Shown here: one piece after another, positions 1 through 6,216 of the stretch
Layout of the letters: each line of letters begins with the position of its first letter
Numbering within the stretch: position 1 is the first letter of the stretch
Source: Chloroflexota bacterium
GTDB taxonomy: Bacteria > Chloroflexota > Anaerolineae > UBA1429
Length of the DNA stretch: 12,708 bases
Direction of reading: 5' to 3'
NCBI GenBank assembly: GCA_012513725.1
Contig: JAAZBQ010000674.1
Coordinates: 1 to 12,708 of the forward strand
Made by a program: the position numbers and the translations under genes
The notes under the pieces: model-generated
Database searches by the model: none
What the model was told of the DNA's origin: nothing
Seen by the model: only the letters and a program-made list of their open reading frames with translations

Positions 1-818
1 ATCGCCGTGGGCATGCCGGCCTGGAGGACGCACACCGCCCGGAGTTCGGCGGAAAGGGGCAACGCCCACACCGCGCCGAGCATCACGGCCGGGGCCAACA
101 AGAGACGGATGGCGCTCAGTACCCCCAGGGCGCGGCCCGGCGCGGCGGCCTGGCGGCGGGAGGCGTACAGCATGTGGCCCAGGGCGATCATGGCCAGGGG
201 GGTGGTAGCGTTCCCCGTAAGGGTCAGCACCTCCCGGAGGGCGCCGGGCAGGGGCACACCGGTGACCGCCCAGGCCACCCCAAGCACCAGGGCCAGGAAC
301 ATGGGGTTCAGCAGGTTGCGGAGCAGGCGGCCGAGGTGCAGCCGGGAGGCAGAACGCTCCAGGCCGGCCACGCCAAAGGTAAAGACGTTGATCGTGGTGC
401 TGAAATCATAGAGCACCGCGGCCACCAGGGCCGTGGGGCCCAGGAGCGCCCCCGCCAGGGGAATCCCCAAAAAGCCGGTGTTCGTGCAGCCGGCCGCAAA
501 GGCGTACACCGGCCGCTGATCTGGGCCCAGCCCCAGCGCGCCGCCGGCCAGGCGTCCCAGCCCCCAGGTGGCCGCCCCGAGGCCCACGCCGAGCGCCACG
601 ACGAGGGGAGTGGAGGCCAGCACGTCCAGGGAGAGGTCCGCGGCGACGGCCACAAAGATGGCCGCCGGCAACGTCACGTTCACCACCAGCGCGGATAACT
701 GGGCGACCCCGTGGCCGTCCAGGATGCCCAGTCGGGCCACCAGGGCGCCGACGGCGATGAGGCTGAATAACACGAGAAAGGGCTGCAAGAAAGCCGAGAG
801 GTCCAGGTTCACAATCAC
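1..818 (-). CDS. AEC-family (auxin efflux carrier-like) permease, C-terminus cut by the window edge
   Basis: Predicted inner-membrane transporter of the AEC family, whose members move organic anions or other small metabolites; the substrate cannot be told from sequence. 272 codons are visible of a usual ~300-320, the stop lying beyond base 1. The protein is almost entirely hydrophobic helices. It shows the family hallmarks NVTLPAAIF (about residues 47-55) and CTNTGFLGIPLAGALLG (about 111-127), the latter matching the conserved N-x-G-F-L-G-I-P loop. The chosen start is GTG at 818-816, with a GGGAG ribosome-binding site a few bases upstream; a second in-frame GTG lies two codons later. A strong promoter lies just upstream. 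It is divergent from the sugar-binding lipoprotein gene, with 121 bp between the two starts. The family call is firm; the substrate is unknown. Confidence 0.87.
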   Translation of the reverse strand, partial: MIVNLDLSAFLQPFLVLFSLIAVGALVARLGILDGHGVAQLSALVVNVTLPAAIFVAVAADLSLDVLASTPLVVALGVGLGAATWGLGRLAGGALGLGPDQRPVYAFAAGCTNTGFLGIPLAGALLGPTALVAAVLYDFSTTINVFTFGVAGLERSASRLHLGRLLRNLLNPMFLALVLGVAWAVTGVPLPGALREVLTLTGNATTPLAMIALGHMLYASRRQAAAPGRALGVLSAIRLLLAPAVMLGAVWALPLSAELRAVCVLQAGMPTA

Positions 819-842
819 GCTCCCAGGTGATGGCGGCCCCGG

Positions 843-872
843 AGTATAGGGGCGGGGCGAGGGGTCTGTCAA
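843..872 (-). promoter_or_regulatory. Near-consensus sigma-70-type promoter for the AEC permease
   Basis: Reading the minus strand, a perfect -35 hexamer TTGACA (867-872) is followed after 18 bp by TATACT (843-848), one base from the consensus -10. Transcription would start near 836, giving a leader of about 18 nt before the GTG start. No operator-like dyad was seen overlapping it, so the gene may be expressed constitutively at a substantial level. Confidence 0.75.
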
Positions 873-878
873 CGCCCG

Positions 879-913
879 CCCCCGAGGGGGCAAGCCCCCC
901 GAGGGGGCAAGCC
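879..913. repeat. Tandem 17-bp GC-rich palindromic repeat, two copies
   Basis: The unit CCCCCGAGGGGGCAAGC occurs twice head-to-tail with a 17-bp period. Each copy contains a C-run/G-run inverted repeat able to form a short hairpin. It lies in the divergent spacer between the AEC permease and the sugar-binding lipoprotein, upstream of the AEC -35 box and just before the lipoprotein leader. Its function is unknown; it may be a dispersed intergenic repeat or affect the lipoprotein mRNA 5' end. Confidence 0.7.
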
Positions 914-939
914 ATCGACCGCTCTACACCGGAGACGCC

Positions 940-2457
940 ATGTCGCACCGTGCTCCCGGTCACCCCCGCAGGGTGGCCGCCATCCTGTTCGCGGCCATCT
1001 GGCTGCCGCTCCTCGCGGCGGGCTGCGTCTGGCTGGCGCCCACCGCCGTGCCGGAGCCCCAACCTCCCGCCACCCTGCGCCCGCTGCCGCCGGCGACCCC
1101 CTCGCTGCCCGCTACGCCCACCCGACGGGCGCCGACGCCGACCCCGACGGCGCCTCCCGCCGAGGCCACGCCGAGCGTCAACCCGACGAGCGCTGCGGCC
1201 CAGGAGCGCACGCCGCCACCCACCGCCGACCCCCTCGCCGCCCTGGAGGACGGCGTGACGCTCACCTTCTGGCACCCGCTGGATCCCGAGGGCGCCGCGG
1301 GCAAGGCCCTGGACGCGCTGTTGGCCGAGTTCGAGCAGATCCACCCGGAGGTCCGCGTCGAGGCAACTGCCTATGGGAGCGAGAGCCTCCTGCACCGGGA
1401 GATCCTGCTGGGCGTGGCGGAGGGGCGTTGGCCGGACCTCGCCCTGGCCGCGCCCTCTGCGGTGGCGGACTATGTCCGGCGCGGGGTGGTGGAGCCGTTG
1501 GATCCCTACCTCCGCGATCCCTCGTTGGCCCCGTCGCAAGCGGCCTGGGGCGACCTCTTTGACGGCGTACGACAGGGGGGCCGGTTCCCCCCGGAGGGCG
1601 GCGGGCGCTACCTGTGGCCCTATGCCCAGCACGCCGTCGGGCTGTGGTACAACCTGGACCTCCTCCGCGCCGCGGGCTATACGCGGCCTCCCGCCACCTG
1701 GGAGGAGTTCGAGGCGATGAGCCGCGCGGTGGCCGAGCACACGGAGGCAGAGGGGTACGGCTATGTGCCCACCGGCCGGCTGGCGGCGGCCTGGCTCGTG
1801 AGCGGGGGAGAGGCCCTCCTGACCGGCGACTGGCGGCGCGCCGCCTTGGCCGAAGCCGGGGGGACGGAGGCGCTGGCGCTGGTGGCGCGCCTGGCCGCCG
1901 GGGGTGCCGCGCGCCCCTACACCACCGCCGCCGAGGCGCTGGCGGACTTTGCCCAGGGGCGGGTGGCCCTGCTCAGCGGCAGCACCGGCGACCTCCAGGA
2001 GCTGCGCCGGGCCATCGGCGCCGCGGGGAACGGCATCGACGCGTGGGGCCAGGTGCCCCTGCCCCGCCGCGCCGGATCCGAGGCGGCCACGGCGCTCTCC
2101 TACGGCGACGGGCTGTGCATCCTGCGGAGCGACGAGACCCGCCAGCTGGCCGGCTGGCTGCTCATCCGCTTCCTCACCGACCCCCGCCAGGCCGCGCAGT
2201 GGGCCCGGATGGGCTACCTGCCCCTCTCCGCGTCGGCGGGCGGGCTCCTGGCGGACCATTTCGCCCGCTCGCCGGTGGCTCGCCAGCAGTTCCTCGAGAT
2301 CGCCCCGTACACGCTGCCCGAGCCGGGGATGCAGGCCTGGCCCGAGGTGGAGGACTACCTTCTGGAGGCCTTGTTGGCGTCGACATCCGGCGTGGCGGGC
2401 CCCGAGGAGGCCCTGGCCAAGGCGGCGGCCCTGGCCGACCAGGCCCTGAGCCACTAG
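940..2457 (+). CDS. Extracellular solute-binding lipoprotein, sugar ABC-transporter type (family 1)
   Basis: Predicted surface-anchored substrate-binding protein of a carbohydrate ABC importer. The N-terminus is a lipoprotein signal: basic residues, a hydrophobic core (about 12-25) and the lipobox LLAAGC with the lipidated cysteine at 29. A long Pro/Thr/Ala-rich linker follows (about 33-100). The binding domain then starts with VTLTFWHPLDPEG (about 106-118), typical of family-1 sugar-binding proteins, and includes VGLWYNLDLLRAAGY followed by PPATWEEFEAMSRAV, the usual family signature for this region. At 505 aa it is somewhat longer than the usual 400-450 because of the linker. The start ATG has CCGGAGA 5-6 nt upstream. 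No permease or ATPase gene is adjacent in the window, so it looks like an orphan or distantly encoded component. It converges on the methyltransferase, with stops 6 bp apart. Confidence 0.9.
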   Translation: MSHRAPGHPRRVAAILFAAIWLPLLAAGCVWLAPTAVPEPQPPATLRPLPPATPSLPATPTRRAPTPTPTAPPAEATPSVNPTSAAAQERTPPPTADPLAALEDGVTLTFWHPLDPEGAAGKALDALLAEFEQIHPEVRVEATAYGSESLLHREILLGVAEGRWPDLALAAPSAVADYVRRGVVEPLDPYLRDPSLAPSQAAWGDLFDGVRQGGRFPPEGGGRYLWPYAQHAVGLWYNLDLLRAAGYTRPPATWEEFEAMSRAVAEHTEAEGYGYVPTGRLAAAWLVSGGEALLTGDWRRAALAEAGGTEALALVARLAAGGAARPYTTAAEALADFAQGRVALLSGSTGDLQELRRAIGAAGNGIDAWGQVPLPRRAGSEAATALSYGDGLCILRSDETRQLAGWLLIRFLTDPRQAAQWARMGYLPLSASAGGLLADHFARSPVARQQFLEIAPYTLPEPGMQAWPEVEDYLLEALLASTSGVAGPEEALAKAAALADQALSH

Positions 2458-2463
2458 CGCCCC

Positions 2464-3231
2464 TTACCGGCGGGTAGCCAGGAGCACCAGGTCGCCGCTC
2501 GTGGCGGGGTCGTAGGGCTCCCCGGCGAGGTTGCCGCGGGTCTCGGGCTCGGCAAAGCCGGCGTCGACGAGGGCACGTCGCAGCTCCTCGGTGCGCCAGG
2601 CGCGCAAGTCCGTCGCCTCCGCCCGCCACTCCCAGCCCTCCCCGTCGCGCCGGTGCAGGCGCAGGATGTTAAAGGTGAGGTCGGCGCCGTCAAAATCGTA
2701 AAAGCGCACGAACAGCCACTCGTCCGCCCCGCGGGACGCCGCTTGCGGCGGCATGTAGCGCTCCTGGCAGGCCAGCACGCGGTCAAAGTTGCGCTGCTGG
2801 ATGATGAGCCCCCCGCCCGGCCGGAGCACCGCGTGGAAATCGGCCAGGCCCTCCGCCAGCGCTGCCGGATCCGTGAGGTGGGGGAGCGAGTTTCCCAGGC
2901 ACAGGAGGGCGTCGAACTGCCGGCCCAGGCCGGCCAACTCTCCGAAACCCCGCACCGCAAAGCGCGCCTCGACGCCGGCCGCGGCGGCGTTCTCCCGGGC
3001 GCGATCGATCATCGCCGGGCTCACGTCCACCCCGACGACCTCATAGCCCGCCTGGGCCAGGGCGATGGCGTGCTGGCCCGTGCCGCAGGCCACATCCAGC
3101 ACGCTCCGCGCCCCCTGCCGGCGGAGGTGCTCCTCGAGGAGGGGCATCTCGTAGGCCAACCGCGAGGGCCAGTCGACGAACAGGTCGTAATCCACGCTGA
3201 GGGCGTCATAGAACTCGGTCACGCTGCCCAT
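2464..3231 (-). CDS. Class I SAM-dependent methyltransferase
   Basis: A cytoplasmic Rossmann-fold methyltransferase of 255 aa, a normal length for a single domain. Motif I is VLDVACGTGQHA (about 44-55), binding SAM. The acidic residue of the next strand is D69 in VVGVDVSPAMIDRA. The following strand is FDALLCLGNSLPHL (about 106-119), and LRPGGGLIIQQ (about 136-146) forms the later strand. The GNSLPHL pattern resembles glycine/sarcosine-type and related small-molecule methyltransferases, but the acceptor cannot be assigned. The start ATG at 3231 has AAAGGA 5 nt upstream. It is the next same-strand gene after the ferredoxin at 3318, separated by a strong hairpin, so it may be transcribed only by read-through or from a promoter not recognised here. 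Confidence 0.88.
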   Translation of the reverse strand: MGSVTEFYDALSVDYDLFVDWPSRLAYEMPLLEEHLRRQGARSVLDVACGTGQHAIALAQAGYEVVGVDVSPAMIDRARENAAAAGVEARFAVRGFGELAGLGRQFDALLCLGNSLPHLTDPAALAEGLADFHAVLRPGGGLIIQQRNFDRVLACQERYMPPQAASRGADEWLFVRFYDFDGADLTFNILRLHRRDGEGWEWRAEATDLRAWRTEELRRALVDAGFAEPETRGNLAGEPYDPATSGDLVLLATRR

Positions 3232-3260
3232 CGCAATCCTTTGCGTCTAGAGAACCGCCG

Positions 3261-3291
3261 ATCCAGCGGGAGGGCCACCCTCCCGCTGGAT
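3261..3291 (-). terminator. 14-bp perfect hairpin after the redox operon, probable terminator or attenuator
   Basis: Bases 3261-3274 (ATCCAGCGGGAGGG) pair perfectly with 3278-3291 around a 3-nt loop. It lies between the stop of the ferredoxin-like gene (3318) and the methyltransferase start (3231), both on the minus strand. There is no real U-tract, only a pyrimidine-rich TTCTCT, so efficiency is uncertain. It could end the ferredoxin/flavodiiron operon, stabilise its 3' end, or reduce expression of the methyltransferase downstream. Confidence 0.6.
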
Positions 3292-3317
3292 GGCGAAATC
3301 CGTAGTCAATGAACGCC

Positions 3318-3695
3318 CTAGCCGTGGATGAGAGCCGGGAGGCAGCGGGTGCACACCCACAGGCTCTGCCCCTGGCTGCGGCAGGGCAACAACACCGCCT
3401 GGTCCTCGCCGGTGTCGCAGCGGAAGCAGCGCTGGGCGATGTGCACCTCGCCCCGCTCCGCCATCCGCTCGTGGGCGGCAGCCTCGTCAAAGGGCGCCGC
3501 CTCGCGGGTCTCGACGGTCAACGCGCCGGTGGGGCACACGGCGAGGCAGAACCCCGCCCCGTCGCACAGGGCGTCGCTCACCACCCGGGCCTTGCCGTTC
3601 ACCAGGGCGATGGCCCCCTCGGCGCACGGGGTGACGCACAGGCCGCAGCCGTTGCAGAGTTCCTCGTCGATGTGCACGATGTTCCGGGTTACCAT
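3318..3695 (-). CDS. Ferredoxin-like 4Fe-4S protein with Cys-rich C-terminal extension
   Basis: A 125-aa predicted cytoplasmic electron carrier. The first cluster motif CNGCGLCVTPC (C14, C17, C20, C24) is complete. The second, CDGAGFCLAVCP (C44, C50, C54), has Ala at 47 where the second cysteine is expected, so that site may hold a [3Fe-4S] cluster or none. From memory, a CDG-x-G-x-C form of this motif recurs in related ferredoxins, so the change is probably a family trait rather than damage. A C-terminal extension carries C90-x2-C93, C105 and C115-x2-C118, resembling a zinc ribbon or rubredoxin-like metal knuckle. The start ATG has GGAGAT about 9 nt upstream. It sits 42 bp after the flavodiiron gene in the same direction, suggesting a role as redox partner or accessory of that enzyme. 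Confidence 0.85.
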   Translation of the reverse strand: MVTRNIVHIDEELCNGCGLCVTPCAEGAIALVNGKARVVSDALCDGAGFCLAVCPTGALTVETREAAPFDEAAAHERMAERGEVHIAQRCFRCDTGEDQAVLLPCRSQGQSLWVCTRCLPALIHG

Positions 3696-3737
3696 AGTGG
3701 TTCGATCTCCGTTTCTATCGGTACAGGTCGCGCGGCC

Positions 3738-4925
3738 TCAGGCGAGCACGGCGTCGGCCACCGTGCGGCCCAGGTCGCGGCAGCGCTCCAGGTCCTCTTC
3801 CGTCGGTTGCCACTTGACGCTGACCCCGTCGGCCACCTTCGTCACGTGGCTGCGCTCCAGGTGGGCCTCGATCTCCCGGGTGGATTCGCCGCTCCAGCCG
3901 TAGGAGCCAAAGGCCGCCCCGATCTTGTGCTGGAAGCCCAGGCCCCGCAGGTCCTCGAGGATCGGCGTGATGGTGGGCAACAGGCCGCGGTTGAGGGTCG
4001 GCGAGCCGATGATCACGGCCTTGGAGCGAAAGATCTCCGTGATCACCTCGTTCCGGTCGCTGACGGCCATATGGAAGAGCTTGTGGGGCACGCCCCGCTC
4101 GGCCAACCCCTCGCCGACCGCCTCGGCCATCCGCCGGGTGGCGTGCCACATCGTGTCGTAGAGGACGATGGCCCGCCGTTCCGGCGTCTGCGCCGCCCAC
4201 TCCCGGTAACGCTCGACGATCTGCATCGGGTTCTCCCGCCAGATGACGCCGTGGGAGGGGGCGATCGCGGTGATCGGCAGGTTCATCTCCAGGATCTCCT
4301 GGATCTTGCGCTCCACCCGGGCGCCAAAGGGGGTCAGGATGTTCGCATAGTACTTGAGGGCCTCCTCGTACAGCTCGCGCTGATCGGCCCGGTCGTTGGT
4401 GCGAAAGGCGGTGGCATAGTGCTGGCCAAAGGCGTCGGAGGAGAACAGGATGTTGTCGCCGGTCAGGTAGGCGAACATGGTGTCCGGCCAGTGCAGGAGG
4501 CGCGCCTCGATGAACTGCAGGTCCCGCTCGCCGAGGGAGACCGAGTCGCCGGTGCCCACCACGTGGTACTTCCAGGGCTGGTGATAGTGCCCGCCCAGAC
4601 TATCGACCCCCATGCGGGAGACGACGAGGTCCGCCTGGGGCGCCTCGCGCATTATGGCCCGCAGGCTCCCGGAATGGTCGGGCTCGGCGTGGGTCGCCAC
4701 CACGACGTCGATCTTGGCCGGATCGATCACCTCGCGGATGTGGGCCAGGAGTTCGTCCTCAAAGGGATCCCAGACGGTATCCACGAGGGCCACCCGTTCG
4801 TCGACGATGAGGTACGCGTTGTACGTGGAACCCCGCAGGGTGGACAGCTCGTGGCCGTGGAACTGGCGTAACGCCCAGTCCGCCACCCCCACCCAATAGA
4901 CGCCCCGGCCGATCTCTGTGACCAT
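3738..4925 (-). CDS. Flavodiiron protein (A-type flavoprotein, FprA-like O2/NO reductase)
   Basis: A cytoplasmic enzyme of 395 aa, the usual class A length, that reduces O2 to water and/or NO to N2O with electrons from rubredoxin-type donors. The N-terminal metallo-beta-lactamase-like domain holds every diiron ligand: H79-x-E81-x-D83-H84 (HAEPDH), H145 (LLHWPD), D164 (FSSDAFGQH) and H225 (APSHGVIWR). The C-terminal flavodoxin domain has the FMN loop YDTMWHATRRMA (256-267), GSPTLNRG (about 307-314) and FGSYGWSGES (about 339-348). No rubredoxin domain is fused. An upstream GTG at 4931 is in frame, but GGAAGGAG (4933-4940) is only 1 nt from it and 7 nt from the ATG at 4925, so the ATG is preferred. 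It is flanked by two ferredoxin genes in one operon. Whether O2 or NO is the main substrate cannot be told. Confidence 0.95.
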   Translation of the reverse strand: MVTEIGRGVYWVGVADWALRQFHGHELSTLRGSTYNAYLIVDERVALVDTVWDPFEDELLAHIREVIDPAKIDVVVATHAEPDHSGSLRAIMREAPQADLVVSRMGVDSLGGHYHQPWKYHVVGTGDSVSLGERDLQFIEARLLHWPDTMFAYLTGDNILFSSDAFGQHYATAFRTNDRADQRELYEEALKYYANILTPFGARVERKIQEILEMNLPITAIAPSHGVIWRENPMQIVERYREWAAQTPERRAIVLYDTMWHATRRMAEAVGEGLAERGVPHKLFHMAVSDRNEVITEIFRSKAVIIGSPTLNRGLLPTITPILEDLRGLGFQHKIGAAFGSYGWSGESTREIEAHLERSHVTKVADGVSVKWQPTEEDLERCRDLGRTVADAVLA

Positions 4926-4971
4926 GCCCACGCTCCTTCCCGCGGCGCGCCTGACGACGGCGGCACCGCTC

Positions 4972-5193
4972 CTAGTCTGCCGAATCCTCTGTCACCACGA
5001 CGATCTGGTAGGGCAGGCGAATGGCGCCCTTGGGACACACGTCCTCGCAGTCTCCGCAGTAGCCACACTGCTCCAGGTCGATCTCCAGGCGACCGGCCAC
5101 GATGCTGAGGGCCTCCGTCGGGCAGGCCGCCAAACACTCGCCGCACAGGTCACAGGCGTCCCGGTCGATCTCCGGTTGAGCCGTCGCGTTCAT
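4972..5193 (-). CDS. 2[4Fe-4S] ferredoxin
   Basis: A small electron carrier of 73 aa, a typical length for bacterial dicluster ferredoxins. Both motifs are complete: CDLCGECLAACP (C14, C17, C20, C24) and CGYCGDCEDVCP (C43, C46, C49, C53). It is the first gene of the operon leading into the flavodiiron protein (46 bp downstream), so it probably feeds electrons to it or to its reductase. The ATG at 5193 is chosen because GAGAGGA lies about 7 nt upstream; a longer reading from a TTG at 5214 is unlikely. The promoter and a CRP-like site lie upstream. The start codon is also directly preceded by GGAGG, too close to act as the binding site. Confidence 0.9.
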   Translation of the reverse strand: MNATAQPEIDRDACDLCGECLAACPTEALSIVAGRLEIDLEQCGYCGDCEDVCPKGAIRLPYQIVVVTEDSAD

Positions 5194-5233
5194 CCTCCGG
5201 TCCTCTCGGCACAACGTCAGCGCTTCCGGGCCC

Positions 5234-5239
5234 AGTATA
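5234..5239 (-). promoter_or_regulatory. -10 box of the ferredoxin/flavodiiron operon promoter
   Basis: On the minus strand this reads TATACT. No recognisable -35 hexamer sits 16-18 bp upstream; that space is filled by the CRP-like palindrome, as expected of an activator-dependent class II promoter. Transcription would begin near 5227, about 34 nt before the ATG at 5193. Confidence 0.6.
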
Positions 5240-5260
5240 CGCCCGCACGCCGCGGAGGGC

Positions 5261-5276
5261 TGTGATATAGGTTACA
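5261..5276. promoter_or_regulatory. CRP/FNR-family operator (TGTGATATAGGTTACA)
   Basis: The 16-bp site matches TGTGA-N6-TCACA with one mismatch (TTACA in the right half). Its centre, 5268.5, is about 41.5 bp upstream of the start of transcription predicted from the TATACT -10 box, the classical class II activator position. The neighbouring Crp-family gene has the recognition-helix residues that contact TGTGA. It is therefore a likely site for that regulator, controlling the ferredoxin/flavodiiron genes. Confidence 0.65.
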
Positions 5277-5424
5277 CCGGTTGCCGGACGGCGCCGCACC
5301 CTCCGGGAGGCATGGCCGCAGGAACCGCATGGGTCGGCGCGTGCGCCCCACTGCTTACCCTTCCTCCCCGATCCGTTCCATCCGTTTATCCGTGGCATCC
5401 GTGGCAGATGTGCCCATGCGGCGC
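5277..5424. other. Intergenic spacer with ATCCGT repeats and a small hairpin
   Basis: This stretch between the redox-operon promoter and the end of the Crp-family gene has no convincing ORF. It holds a short GC inverted repeat GGCGC-GT-GCGCC (5336-5347), which might help end transcription of the regulator although no U-run follows. It also holds four closely spaced ATCCGT copies, listed separately. Confidence 0.5.
5371..5402. repeat. ATCCGT-type short repeat tract, four copies
   Basis: ATCCGT occurs at 5371-5376, 5380-5385, 5388-5393 and 5397-5402, with starts 8-9 bp apart, and the last two copies extend as ATCCGTGGC. Composition differs from the surrounding GC-rich DNA. I recall similar ATCCGTG-rich tracts in intergenic DNA of other bacteria, but cannot verify it here. 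No function is assigned. Confidence 0.6.
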
Positions 5425-6081
5425 TCAGCGGGAGGCCAGGTCGCGGAGGGCCTCCACGTCGTGAATCTCGATGCGGCCGCGGTCCACCATCAGCCACCCC
5501 CGGGCCTGGAACCCCGCCAGGGTGCGCGCCACCACCTCCCGCACGGTGCCCAGCCGGGTGGCCATCTCCTGCTGAGTCAGGCGCCGCTGGGGAGGCTCCT
5601 CGCTCAGTTCGAGGAGCAGGCGAGCCAGCCGCTCCGGCACCGAGTACAGGGCCAGCTCGCCGACGAGATCCGCCAAGCGCCGCAGCCGCCCGGCGAAATC
5701 GACCAGCAGCCGCCGCTCCAGGGAGGGATAGCGATCCAGCAGCTCCAGCCAGTCGCCGACGCGCCAGGCCAGGAGCGTGGCGCGGGTGGCCGCCTGGGAG
5801 GTGGTGGGCAGGGGCCCGCCGTCCAGGGCCGGCACCACGTACAGGATCTGCCCCGCCCGCAGTTCGTTCACCACCTGCTCGCGCCCCTGGGGCGACATCT
5901 TGAGCGCCCGCACGCGGCCCTCGACCACGAGGTACACCGCCTCGCACGGCTCCCCCTCCAGCGCCAGGACCTCGCCCCGCGCCAGGCGCCGCTCCAGGGC
6001 GCGGCCGGCCACGTCGGCCAGGCCTCTGGGGTCCAAATGGCTGAACAACACATGATGGGCTAAAAAGGCCCCGATATCCAT
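5425..6081 (-). CDS. Crp/Fnr-family transcriptional regulator
   Basis: A cytoplasmic DNA-binding regulator of 218 aa, the usual length. The N-terminal cyclic-nucleotide-binding-like beta-barrel spans about 10-120 (RGEVLALEGEPCEAVYLVVEGRVRA at 35-59). A dimerisation helix follows (about 120-145), then a winged helix-turn-helix (about 150-210). In the recognition helix, TVREVVARTLAGFQ (179-192), R181, E182 and R186 match the R-E-x3-R pattern of CRP rather than the E-x2-S-R of FNR, predicting TGTGA half-sites. No FNR-type cluster of four cysteines is present, so the effector may be a nucleotide, haem-bound gas or another ligand. An in-frame GTG at 6162 would add 27 residues, but a promoter lies between the two starts, and family members usually begin as this ATG version does. 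It probably controls the adjacent flavodiiron operon. Confidence 0.9.
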   Translation of the reverse strand: MDIGAFLAHHVLFSHLDPRGLADVAGRALERRLARGEVLALEGEPCEAVYLVVEGRVRALKMSPQGREQVVNELRAGQILYVVPALDGGPLPTTSQAATRATLLAWRVGDWLELLDRYPSLERRLLVDFAGRLRRLADLVGELALYSVPERLARLLLELSEEPPQRRLTQQEMATRLGTVREVVARTLAGFQARGWLMVDRGRIEIHDVEALRDLASR

Positions 6082-6124
6082 CCCGTCCGCCAAACCTTCG
6101 CCCAATGCCGCTTGCCTACAACGC

Positions 6125-6153
6125 ACAATATCCCAACACCCTCGAGTTGTCAG
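6125..6153 (-). promoter_or_regulatory. Predicted promoter of the Crp/Fnr-family regulator
   Basis: On the minus strand, CTGACA (6148-6153) and TATTGT (6125-6130) are separated by exactly 17 bp. Transcription would start near 6118, leaving a 37-nt leader before the ATG at 6081. The -10 is a weak match, so this is moderate support only. The -35 overlaps a possible -35 of the opposite-strand MalT/BTAD gene. Confidence 0.45.
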
Positions 6154-6172
6154 GCCCGCCACGACATGCTAC

Positions 6173-6178
6173 TATAAT
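6173..6178 (+). promoter_or_regulatory. Consensus -10 box (TATAAT) upstream of the MalT/BTAD regulator
   Basis: A perfect TATAAT lies 38 bp before the ATG at 6217, giving a leader of about 30 nt. A TTGTCA at 6147-6152 could act as -35, but the spacing is 20 bp, longer than ideal; alternatively TACTAT (6170-6175) is the -10, at 17 bp. The element partly overlaps the divergent promoter region of the Crp-family gene. Confidence 0.5.
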
Positions 6179-6216
6179 CGCACCCGGTCTCGCAGCCTAG
6201 TGTACGCCGTGCGACC

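Noticed and set aside
406..2454. Long minus-strand open frame of 682 codons over the lipoprotein gene
   Set aside because: It opposes a clear lipoprotein and a clear AEC permease, its translation is Gly/Arg/Pro-rich without domains, and it crosses the divergent promoter region. It is a shadow frame of GC-rich DNA.
3309..4871. Plus-strand open frame of 520 codons over the ferredoxin and flavodiiron genes
   Set aside because: The minus-strand genes have full sets of metal ligands; the plus-strand reading is low-complexity His/Gly/Val-rich sequence with no domain.
6082..6162. 27-residue N-terminal extension of the Crp-family regulator starting at GTG 6162, with two cysteines
   Set aside because: It would place the start upstream of a plausible promoter and has no good ribosome-binding site; the ATG at 6081 fits the usual family N-terminus. 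The cysteines do not make an FNR-type cluster.
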